Source: Deltaproteobacteria bacterium (GTDB taxonomy: Bacteria; Desulfobacterota; Desulfobulbia; Desulfobulbales; Desulfobulbaceae). Taken from it: 11,063 bases of DNA. The position numbers were made by a program, and so were the translations under genes. A model generated the notes under the pieces. It ran no database searches. It had not been told where the DNA came from and saw only the letters and a program-made list of their open reading frames with translations. Location of the stretch: NCBI GenBank assembly GCA_013151365.1, contig JAADIK010000143.1:1-11063 (forward strand). Reading direction: 5' to 3'. Shown here in pieces: positions 1 through 6,077 of the stretch; position 1 is the first letter of the stretch, and each line of letters opens with the position of its first letter.

Positions 1-96
1 ATCTGCTGCGTTGGCAACTCGTTGATATCACACCAGGATAATCAACCTCGTTGCCGCCTTGCATCTGCACCGTTCTCGAACGCTCACGGATGCAGG
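1..96. repeat. Structured interspersed repeat, copy 1 (partial at window edge)
   Basis: This stretch matches 9602-9697 in the same orientation at 93 of 96 positions; the differences are at bases 33, 47 and 92 of this copy. It can fold into a hairpin: 13-18 (GGCAAC) pairs with 50-55 (GTTGCC) and 21-26 (GTTGAT) pairs with 41-46 (ATCAAC), with an internal loop at 19-20/47-49 and an apical loop at 27-40. A second short palindrome, CGTTC-TC-GAACG, lies at 71-82. The right end (84-96) is the terminal repeat of the larger element described at 9479-9697, with one mismatch. The window begins inside this copy, so its left part is not visible. No coding potential was recognised. Confidence 0.9.
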
Positions 97-116
97 AATA
101 AGAAAGCGTTTTTTTC

Positions 117-145
117 TTGAATAAAAGCTGGTTGCTCAATATATC
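117..145 (+). promoter_or_regulatory. Possible sigma70 promoter for the beta-helix gene
   Basis: TTGAAT at 117-122 and TATATC at 140-145 are separated by exactly 17 bases; each hexamer matches the sigma70 consensus at four of six positions. The predicted transcription start falls near 152, at the beginning of the heptamer array, which would leave a leader of about 120 bases before the ATG at 271. This rests on consensus matching only. Confidence 0.35.
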
Positions 146-149
146 AGAA

Positions 150-191
150 GCCGGAAGCCGGAAGCCGGAAGCCGGAGGACAGAAGCCGGAG
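150..191 (+). repeat. GCCGGAA heptamer tandem array
   Basis: Four head-to-tail 7-bp units cover 150-177 (GCCGGAA three times, then GCCGGAG). After a 7-base break (178-184) a fifth unit, GCCGGAG, lies at 185-191. The array sits between the putative promoter at 117-145 and the ATG at 271, so it would be in the transcribed leader. Short 7-bp unit arrays are prone to copy-number change by slippage. No reading frame runs through it, so a change in copy number would alter leader length rather than protein frame. Confidence 0.85.
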
Positions 192-270
192 GTCTGACAA
201 TAGAAAACGGGCAGGGGCGACGGGCCGGAAGAGTTTCGTTCTTTGTTCATTATCCAGAGAGTCTTATTTT

Positions 271-1071
271 ATGCTTGAACCGCAATCTTTTTTTGATCTT
301 GCCGATTTTCCCCATGCGGATATCTTTGCGGATACCCGGTTTGTCTGGGAGGCACTCGGCCGGCTCAAGGATTATATCGACACGAATGTCGGTGAGCCGT
401 TGGTCCATGAACGGCTGGGCAGCGGCATCCCCCTGGCCGAACCGCTTATTCTGGACAACGGTTCCCTGACCGGGGCGGAAGGCTGTCGTTTTGTCTGCAA
501 CGATGTGACCAAGGGGAAACTGGAGGTGTATCGGCATGGTCAACGGCTGGCCGGGGCCTCGGTTATCATGGCCGGGGTGGTCTTGCTGGGCGACAGGATC
601 AAAATCGGCCGCGGCGTCCTCATCGAATCCGGGGCGCTTATCAAGGAACCGGCGATTATCGGCGACTCCAGCGAGGTGCGGCAGGGGGCCTATCTGCGGG
701 GATACTGTCTGATCGGCCGGCGTTGCGTGGTCGGCCACACCACCGAGGTCAAGCATTCCATTTTTTTAAATGATGCCAAGGCCGGTCATTTCGCCTATGT
801 CGGCGATTCGATTCTGGGCGGCGCCGTCAACCTCGGGGCCGGCACCAAGTTGGCCAATCTGCGTTTTATCCGGGGTGAAGTGATGGTGAAAACGCCTGAG
901 GGCGCGATCAACAGCGGCTTGCGCAAATTCGGGGCTATCTTCGGCGACCGGACCCAGACCGGCTGCAATGCGGTCACCAGTCCCGGGACCGTGATCGGCC
1001 GGGCCGGGATCATCATGCCCAATACAACGGTACCTTCCGGTTGTCATCCTGGCGGAAGCTTGATAAGGTAG
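271..1071 (+). CDS. Stand-alone left-handed beta-helix (GlmU C-domain-like) acyl/nucleotidyl-transferase family protein
   Basis: The 266-residue protein carries hexapeptide-type repeats from about residue 95 to 255, typical of a left-handed parallel beta-helix. The stretch around 156-200 resembles the acetyltransferase domain of GlmU: K161, the AGHFAYVGD segment with H173 and Y176, N187 in VNLGAG and N196 line up with GlmU substrate-binding and catalytic positions (E. coli K351, H363, Y366, N377, N386). The N-terminal uridylyltransferase domain of GlmU is absent; residues 1-90 are instead a short region of unclear fold. A sugar-phosphate or sugar-nucleotide N-acetyltransferase acting in the cytoplasm is a reasonable inference, but the substrate is unknown. 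AGAGAG at 256-261 is a fair ribosome-binding site for the ATG at 271. Its last 59 bases overlap the convergent gene at 1013-1390. Family membership is fairly sure; activity is not. Confidence 0.8.
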   Translation: MLEPQSFFDLADFPHADIFADTRFVWEALGRLKDYIDTNVGEPLVHERLGSGIPLAEPLILDNGSLTGAEGCRFVCNDVTKGKLEVYRHGQRLAGASVIMAGVVLLGDRIKIGRGVLIESGALIKEPAIIGDSSEVRQGAYLRGYCLIGRRCVVGHTTEVKHSIFLNDAKAGHFAYVGDSILGGAVNLGAGTKLANLRFIRGEVMVKTPEGAINSGLRKFGAIFGDRTQTGCNAVTSPGTVIGRAGIIMPNTTVPSGCHPGGSLIR

Positions 1072-1390
1072 CCGGTGTTTTTTTGAGCTGCTTGAGCCGC
1101 CTCTGTTCCCGTGCCCCTATCCCGTAGAGGTTGTACATGAGGCCGGCAATAATTCCGATCGTAAAGAAAATCCTGGCAACGCGGTTCCAGGGGGGCCAGC
1201 GGTTGCCGGATGTGCGCCGAATAAACACAACGACAATATATGTAAACCCTATTTCATAGGGGAGTGTATGAAGAAGTGCCATGATGGTGCCCTTGACGAT
1301 GGAACCGGAATCCGGCGCCATCCCCAGGTGAAACAATAAATAGGCGAGGGCGGTCAGGATAAATGTTAATTTTTCTCGTAGCGTTTCCAT
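1013..1390 (-). CDS. Small predicted inner-membrane protein, unknown function
   Basis: This 125-residue product is not recognised as a known family. It shows three hydrophobic stretches that look like membrane helices: about residues 8-25, 36-57 and 71-91. Positive residues follow the second (RR at 58-59) and third segments, and the tail (93-125) is hydrophilic and basic. The ATG (complement of 1388-1390) is the earliest possible start because a TGA lies four codons further upstream in frame. No convincing Shine-Dalgarno is visible. The start abuts the divergent gene at 1391 with no bases between them, and the 3' end overlaps the convergent beta-helix gene by 59 bp. It fills the otherwise empty 319-bp gap. 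The membrane-like composition argues for a real gene, though lack of an RBS and overlaps at both ends lower confidence. Confidence 0.6.
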   Translation of the reverse strand: METLREKLTFILTALAYLLFHLGMAPDSGSIVKGTIMALLHTLPYEIGFTYIVVVFIRRTSGNRWPPWNRVARIFFTIGIIAGLMYNLYGIGAREQRRLKQLKKTPATLSSFRQDDNRKVPLYWA

Positions 1391-2491
1391 ATGAATAGAC
1401 GATCAGCTGTTATTTTTCCGGATACTGTTCCCTTGGCGCAAGTGCTTATTCCCCTTGTACAGGTTTTCGAACCGATTGTCTACTGCCGGCCCGTGGAAAA
1501 CGAGGCGGCGGAGACGGACAGCGGGTGCGCGGAACTGCTGGAGCAGGGACTCTGCCGGTTTTTCGCGCCGGCCCCCCTGGAAGCCGACCGCGACAGGTTT
1601 TTGCGCCTGGTCGCCGACCTGCACAACCGGCGGGACGATTATGCCGCGCAGCTCAGCCGTCTTTCGCTGGCCTCTCTCCCCTCCGGGAGCCGCCCGGAGC
1701 CGGAGTCAAAAGGCTCGATTCTGACCAGCCTCCTGCACAGTCACGGCATCGAGGGCCGGCAGAAGGAAAAACTGATCCTGCTGTTATGGCAGGCGCGGCT
1801 GTTGTTGAAACTTGGTGAGTTCTTTGACGCGGAACAGGAGTCTCTCCGGCAGGAGATGCAAAAGATCAGCGAAAAGCAGAGAGGACTGTTCACCGAGTTG
1901 AGCAAGGATCCCGTCAATCCCTTTTCCCTGACGGAACAGCTCTCGTCCTCGGCCGCCGCCGCGGCCGATAATTGGCAGCGCTTGCGGCTGCGGGCCTGGG
2001 CCAGGATATTTGCCCTGGGCCTGCCCCTGCCGGAGGCGCCGGCGATTTTTATTACCCGGAGCAGTGATGCCGTTGACCGCCTGGCCGATGAATATGAACG
2101 CCGGCACGGCAACCTGCCCGGGCTTGTTCTCGACCTTCCTCTGCCGGCGGGGTATTCCGGCACCGGTCAGCCGGCCGAGCAGCGTAATCTGTTTCGCCGG
2201 GAGGGAGCCGATCTGCTGGCCCGGCTGGACGGCCTGCTTGCCGATCCGGCCAAGGTGTCGGAACAGGACCGCGCGGTCTTCCAGGACCCGGCCGGTCCCT
2301 GGGGTTCCCTGCTTGAACGTTGCTTTCCCGCCGGGGGCCGGGACCGCCGCCGGTTGTCCCTCTACGATTTTACCGGGACCGAGGCCGGCCGTTTGTTCCT
2401 GGACAGTTTCGGCCGTGACGAGGATGACGGCCTGCAGGAAAAAAATCTCCCGGCCGGGGATTCCGGTATATTGATCGGGCTGCTACGGTGA
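1391..2491 (+). CDS. Conserved-looking protein of unknown function
   Basis: The 366-residue protein is soluble in appearance, with no signal peptide or membrane segment, and I do not recognise its family. Residues 1-35 form a hydrophobic/beta-like opening (AVIFP, VLIPLVQVF). Residues 48-90 and 120-170 are charged and helical, the latter a candidate coiled coil. Residues 185-193 are a Ser/Ala-rich linker. The C-terminal part is rich in Arg, Gly and Pro. ATG 1391 is the most upstream start possible, since a TAG lies at 1379-1381 in frame, and no good RBS precedes it. It may be transcribed from the beta-helix gene's promoter through the antisense of the small membrane gene. It ends 21 bp from the stop of the convergent stress-protein gene, with no clear terminator between. 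Codon use and length support a real gene. Confidence 0.75.
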   Translation: MNRRSAVIFPDTVPLAQVLIPLVQVFEPIVYCRPVENEAAETDSGCAELLEQGLCRFFAPAPLEADRDRFLRLVADLHNRRDDYAAQLSRLSLASLPSGSRPEPESKGSILTSLLHSHGIEGRQKEKLILLLWQARLLLKLGEFFDAEQESLRQEMQKISEKQRGLFTELSKDPVNPFSLTEQLSSSAAAAADNWQRLRLRAWARIFALGLPLPEAPAIFITRSSDAVDRLADEYERRHGNLPGLVLDLPLPAGYSGTGQPAEQRNLFRREGADLLARLDGLLADPAKVSEQDRAVFQDPAGPWGSLLERCFPAGGRDRRRLSLYDFTGTEAGRLFLDSFGRDEDDGLQEKNLPAGDSGILIGLLR

Positions 2492-2512
2492 CCGTTCTCG
2501 GCTGGACTCCTT

Positions 2513-2992
2513 CTATTTATTCTCGCATTCCTCCTGATAGGGATTGATGGTCAAGACCGGGCAGCAGGCGTTTTTTACCACTTTTTCGGCCACGCTGCCG
2601 AACATGATCCGTTCAAAACCCTTGTAGCCGTGGGTTCCCATGACAATCAGGTCGCAGTTGTGTGACCGGGCGTAATTTATTATCTCTTCCGCCACGTCGC
2701 CGTTCAGCACCTCGCTCTTTGTCTCCGGCACCCCGGCATCCGCAAATTCTTTTTTTCTCTGGTCCATGAAGGTATCCATCTGTTGCTGGGCCGATAGCAG
2801 GAGTTCTTCTTTCAGGTTGGGCATGTTTACCGGCGGGACAAAGAAACTGCTGTAATCGTCAAACTCCCGGATCACAAAGATAAGGTGCAGCTTGGCCTTG
2901 AACGTCCCGGCGACATAGGCGGCAGCCTCGGCGATTTTCGAGGCGTTTTCCGAAAAGTCGATGGGAGTCAGGATGGTTTCGATTTTGTGCAT
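2513..2992 (-). CDS. Universal stress protein (UspA family, ATP-binding type)
   Basis: This is a single-domain UspA-fold cytoplasmic protein of 159 residues, a normal length for the family. It opens with the usual strand leading to D12 (ILTPIDFS). The nucleotide-binding signature G-x2-G-x9-G-S is intact: G119-T-H-G122, nine residues, then G132-S133. That points to the ATP-binding class rather than the non-binding UspA class. The start was set at the ATG complementary to 2990-2992 because GGAG sits at a proper distance upstream and the protein then begins exactly at the Usp domain; the frame stays open to 3238 but would run over the start of the divergent heme gene. Usps are typically induced under stress or growth arrest; nothing here shows the specific trigger. 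It is divergent from the heme cluster across a 208-bp intergenic region. Confidence 0.93.
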   Translation of the reverse strand: MHKIETILTPIDFSENASKIAEAAAYVAGTFKAKLHLIFVIREFDDYSSFFVPPVNMPNLKEELLLSAQQQMDTFMDQRKKEFADAGVPETKSEVLNGDVAEEIINYARSHNCDLIVMGTHGYKGFERIMFGSVAEKVVKNACCPVLTINPYQEECENK

Positions 2993-3125
2993 GCGGTGGT
3001 CTCCTTTGGCATGAGCAGAGAGGGAAGGGAATGCAGGCAGAAAAGCACTCTGCTTGTTGTTTGTCTCTATTTTCGCATACCGGGTGATACATTTCAAGCC
3101 AATTTTATGCCGGATGACAAAGCAG

Positions 3126-3154
3126 TTGACCACCGGGTGCAAGGTGAATATATT
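3126..3154 (+). promoter_or_regulatory. Sigma70-type promoter for the ahbD-hemE cluster
   Basis: TTGACC at 3126-3131 (five of six consensus bases) and TATATT at 3149-3154 (five of six) are separated by exactly 17 bases. The predicted start is near 3161, about 40 bases before the ATG of the radical SAM gene at 3201. It is the best promoter match I saw in the window. The -10 box lies within the palindrome at 3145-3156. Confidence 0.6.
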
Positions 3155-3156
3155 CA
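3145..3156. promoter_or_regulatory. 12-bp perfect palindrome over the -10 box, candidate operator
   Basis: TGAATATATTCA reads the same on both strands and covers the -10 hexamer of the predicted heme-cluster promoter. A dimeric repressor bound there would block the polymerase. The regulator is unknown; nothing in the window encodes an obvious DNA-binding repressor. AT-rich -10 regions can be palindromic by chance, so this is a candidate only. Confidence 0.35.
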
Positions 3157-3200
3157 ACAGGATGTAACGTTGAGCAAATAACTGTTTCGGAGAGAGCAAT

Positions 3201-4298
3201 ATGGAATTTGAGCCCAAATGGATCGCCTGGGAGATCACCCGGCGCTGTAACCTGAAATGCGTCCACTGCCGTTCCTCATCGGCGCTGGAGATAGAAGGTC
3301 ACCCCGACTTTTCCCTGGCAGAGGCCCGAAGGGTGCTTGATGATATCCACGGTTACGCAGACCCGGTTATGGTGCTTTCCGGCGGCGAACCGCTGCTGCG
3401 TCCGGACGTTTTCGATATTGCCGCCTACGGCACGGGGCTGGGCATGCGCATGTGCCTGGCCACCAACGGCACCCTGGTCAACGGGGAGATTTGCCGCAAC
3501 ATCAAAGAGGCGGGCATCAAGATGGTATCGCTCAGCCTGGATGGCGCCAGCGCCGAGGTGCATGATAATTTTCGCAACCAGAGCGGCGCCTTTGCCGGGA
3601 CCATGGATGCCATGCGCCTCTTCAATGAGCACGGCATCAAGTTTCTCATCAACTCTTCCTTTACCCGGCGCAACAAGAACGAGGCGCCGAAAATCTACGA
3701 ACTGGTCAAGAGTATGGGGGCCACGGCCTGGTACCTGTTCATGATCGTGCCCACCGGCCGCGGGCAGGAGATCATGGAGGAACTGATCCCGGAGAACGAA
3801 TACGAGGACATGCTCAACTGGCACTATGACATGGAGAAAAACGAGGATGCCATGCTGGTGCGGCCTACCTGTGCGCCGCAATATTACCGGATCGTTCTGC
3901 AGCGGGCCAAGGAGGAGGGCGAACGCTTCCAGCGCCGGTCGCTGAAGTTTTCCACCGGCGGTTCCAAAGGCTGCCTGGCCGGGCAGTTGATCTGTCTGCT
4001 CGATGTGGACGGCAATGTCCTGCCCTGTAGTTATTTTCCCAAGTCGGCGGGCAATATCCGTGAGCAGTCGTTCCGGGATATCTGGGAGAATTCGAAACTT
4101 TTCCTGGAACTTCGGGACTTCAAAGGCTACAAAGGTAACTGTGGCCGCTGTGAGTATGTCCAGGTCTGCGGGGGCTGCCGGGCGCGGGCCTATGCCATGT
4201 CGGGAGATTACCTGGCCCAGGAGCCGTTCTGCAGTTATCAGCCGGGCAGCGGCGAAAGTGGGGGCGGTGGAAAATCAAAGCCGGCCGCTCCTTCCTGA
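3201..4298 (+). CDS. ahbD: Radical SAM/SPASM heme b synthase (AhbD-like)
   Basis: AhbD oxidatively decarboxylates the two propionates of Fe-coproporphyrin III to vinyls, giving heme b, in the siroheme-dependent pathway of sulfate reducers and archaea. This 365-residue protein has the radical SAM cluster motif C16-x3-C20-x2-C23 in the AhbD-like context IAWEITRRCNLKC, the GGEP motif (61-64) for SAM binding, and a C-terminal SPASM-type cysteine set (C258, C265, C276, C314, C317, C323, C326, C344) for additional Fe-S clusters. The TCAPQYYRI segment (223-231) and the CGGCRARAY run near 323-331 are also AhbD-like. The N-terminus lacks the longer lead-in and the WNxxRRCNL opening that I associate with AhbC and NirJ. 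GGAGAG at 3189-3194 is a strong RBS. A Gly/Ser-rich tail (348-365) looks dispensable. It is first in a unit with hemE, 44 bp downstream. Radical SAM/SPASM is near certain; AhbD substrate specificity is inferred. Confidence 0.85.
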   Translation: MEFEPKWIAWEITRRCNLKCVHCRSSSALEIEGHPDFSLAEARRVLDDIHGYADPVMVLSGGEPLLRPDVFDIAAYGTGLGMRMCLATNGTLVNGEICRNIKEAGIKMVSLSLDGASAEVHDNFRNQSGAFAGTMDAMRLFNEHGIKFLINSSFTRRNKNEAPKIYELVKSMGATAWYLFMIVPTGRGQEIMEELIPENEYEDMLNWHYDMEKNEDAMLVRPTCAPQYYRIVLQRAKEEGERFQRRSLKFSTGGSKGCLAGQLICLLDVDGNVLPCSYFPKSAGNIREQSFRDIWENSKLFLELRDFKGYKGNCGRCEYVQVCGGCRARAYAMSGDYLAQEPFCSYQPGSGESGGGGKSKPAAPS

Positions 4299-4342
4299 TG
4301 GCCAGTGACAAAAAAATAATGCAAATTAAACAAGGATAATTG

Positions 4343-5365
4343 ATGAACGATACATTTTTACAGGCCTGTCGGGGCGAAAAAACAGACTACACCCCTGTCT
4401 GGTTCATGCGCCAGGCCGGCCGGTACCTGCCGGAATATCAAGCGGTCCGCGGCAAGGTAAGTTTCCTGGAGCTGTGCAAGAACCCGGAACTTTGCACCGA
4501 GGTGTCGATCCAGCCGGTTGACATTCTGGATGTCGATGCGGCCATTATGTTTTCCGACATCCTTATTCCCATGGAGGCCATGAATCTCCGCCTTGAATTC
4601 CACGAGGGGCGCGGTCCGGTTTTTCCCGACCCGATTCGTGACCGGCAGGGCGTGGACGATCTCCTGGTCCCTGATCCGGACGAAGCGATGCCCTTTGTCA
4701 TGGAGACCATCCGGCTCCTGCGGCGTGAGCTCAAGGTGCCGCTCATCGGTTTTTCCGGCGCCCCCTTCACCCTGGCCACCTATCTTATCGAGGGCGGGTC
4801 GTCCAAGGTGTTTCTGGAAACCAAGCGGATGATGTACCAGGCGCCGGAACTCTATCACGCCCTGCTCGCGAAAATCACCGAGTGCACGAGTCTCTACCTC
4901 CAGGCCCAGGCCCGGGCCGGAGCCCAGGCCCTGCAGATTTTCGATTCATGGGTCGGTATCCTCGCCCCTGACGATTATCGGCGTTTCGCCCTGCCCTATG
5001 TGCAGTCGATTATCAGTGATCTGCGCAAGGTAACCGATATCCCCGTCATCTACTTTGCCAATAACGGCGCCACGCTCATTGAGTTGACAAAAACGGCCGG
5101 AGCCGATGTCCTGGGACTGGACTGGCGCATCGACATCAAGGATGCCGTGGCCAGGGTCGGTGATCATGCCGTGCAGGGAAACCTTGATCCGGTGGCCCTG
5201 TTTTTGCCCCAAGACCAGCTGGAGGCCAGGATCAAACGGATCCTCGACAACGCAGCCGGGGCGCGGGGGCACATCTTCAATCTCGGTCACGGAATCCTGC
5301 CGCAGACCCCGCCCGAACAGGCGCGGATCGCCGTGGAGGCCGTCCACCGGTTCAGCGGCAGATAG
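4343..5365 (+). CDS. hemE: Uroporphyrinogen decarboxylase
   Basis: HemE removes the four acetate carboxyls of uroporphyrinogen III to give coproporphyrinogen III in the cytoplasm, without a cofactor. Family signatures are clear: MRQAGRYLPEY (22-32, with R23, Q24 and R27 that contact substrate carboxylates), D72 in FSDILIP (the catalytic Asp), GFSGAPFTLATY (136-147, ending at Y147) and NLGHGILPQT (313-322, with H316). Its 340 residues are a normal family length. ATG 4343 is chosen because AAGGA at 4332-4336 lies six bases upstream; an in-frame TTG directly before it (4340) is a less likely start. It lies 44 bp after the ahbD-like gene and 7 bp before the HD-domain gene, so co-transcription is very likely. 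Nothing is missing or truncated. Confidence 0.97.
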   Translation: MNDTFLQACRGEKTDYTPVWFMRQAGRYLPEYQAVRGKVSFLELCKNPELCTEVSIQPVDILDVDAAIMFSDILIPMEAMNLRLEFHEGRGPVFPDPIRDRQGVDDLLVPDPDEAMPFVMETIRLLRRELKVPLIGFSGAPFTLATYLIEGGSSKVFLETKRMMYQAPELYHALLAKITECTSLYLQAQARAGAQALQIFDSWVGILAPDDYRRFALPYVQSIISDLRKVTDIPVIYFANNGATLIELTKTAGADVLGLDWRIDIKDAVARVGDHAVQGNLDPVALFLPQDQLEARIKRILDNAAGARGHIFNLGHGILPQTPPEQARIAVEAVHRFSGR

Positions 5366-5372
5366 GTGGTGA

Positions 5373-6017
5373 ATGGAGAGAATTCCGGACATCGACGAAT
5401 GTTTCCGGCTCATGGAGCAGTACGGGATGCTGCCCAATATCCGGCACCATTCAATCGTGGTGGCCAGGGTGACCTGGCAGCTTATCGACGCCTTGCAGCG
5501 CAGCGACCTCCTGTCGGCCCCGGTTCCGGATCAGGGCCTGAGCGTTGCCGGGGCGCTGTTGCACGACATTGCCAAGACCACCTGCCTGGCTGACGGCTGC
5601 GATCACGCCGAGGTCGGGGCGGAAATCTGCCGGTTGCACGGCTACACCGGGATCGCCCGGATCGTTGCTGAACATGTAATCCTGCAGGGCCACGATCCGC
5701 AACGTTACCGCCGGGGGTTGTTTACCGCCAGGGAGGTGGTCTACTATGCCGACAAACGGGTCCGGCATGAAGAAATCGTCAGTCTGGATGAGCGCCTTGA
5801 TTATATTCTTGAGCATTACGGCAGGAACGATTTCCTGCTCCATGAATTGATCAGGAAAAATTTTGTCAGGTGCGTGGAGCTTGAACACCATCTGTTCTCA
5901 TTCCTGCCGTTTGCCCCGGAGCAACTGGCCGCTGCCGTGTCCGGCGACCAGGCGGCCGCTGCCGGGTGTTTGCCGCCCGGCTCCGAGGCCGGCGGGGCAT
6001 GGTTGACCCGGGAGTAG
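5373..6017 (+). CDS. HD-domain metal-dependent phosphohydrolase, substrate unknown
   Basis: The 214-residue protein has the HD superfamily metal-site pattern: H26 (IRHHS), H64-D65 in ALLHDIAK, further His at 78 (DHAEVGAEI) and 101 (AEHV), and D127 in YYADKRV. These proteins use one or two divalent metals to hydrolyse phosphate esters, often of nucleotides; the HAEVGAEI stretch resembles the HDIG-type subgroup. The substrate cannot be read from the sequence. Residues 185-210 are an Ala/Gly-rich, poorly conserved-looking tail. The start ATG at 5373 follows AGGTGG (5364-5369), which overlaps the hemE stop, suggesting translational coupling to hemE. A seven-T run (6018-6024) follows the stop but has only a weak hairpin before it. 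The HD assignment is sure; a role in heme metabolism is only guilt by association. Confidence 0.85.
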   Translation: MERIPDIDECFRLMEQYGMLPNIRHHSIVVARVTWQLIDALQRSDLLSAPVPDQGLSVAGALLHDIAKTTCLADGCDHAEVGAEICRLHGYTGIARIVAEHVILQGHDPQRYRRGLFTAREVVYYADKRVRHEEIVSLDERLDYILEHYGRNDFLLHELIRKNFVRCVELEHHLFSFLPFAPEQLAAAVSGDQAAAAGCLPPGSEAGGAWLTRE

Positions 6018-6077
6018 TTTTTTTACCGGCAGGAAGGATCCGCGCAAAAAAAGCAGCTGGTCGTATGGGAGGATCGA

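Noticed and set aside
150..191. CRISPR-like array
   Set aside because: The units are 7 bp and directly tandem with no spacers, so this is a simple tandem repeat.
3045..3110. Promoter for the universal stress protein on the - strand
   Set aside because: The best hexamer pairs (such as TTGGCT with TATGCG) match the consensus poorly, so no site could be supported.
2993..3238. N-terminal extension of the universal stress protein up to 3238
   Set aside because: The frame is open, but the translated part does not look like a Usp domain, would run over the start of the divergent ahbD-like gene, and a good RBS sits right before the ATG at 2992.
4340..4342. TTG start for hemE
   Set aside because: It directly precedes an ATG that has better spacing to AAGGA and gives the normal family N-terminus.
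5997..6024. Intrinsic terminator after the HD gene (seven Ts after the stop)
   Set aside because: The hairpin before the T-run is only about four base pairs and separated from it by several bases; read-through to the MBL gene seems more likely.
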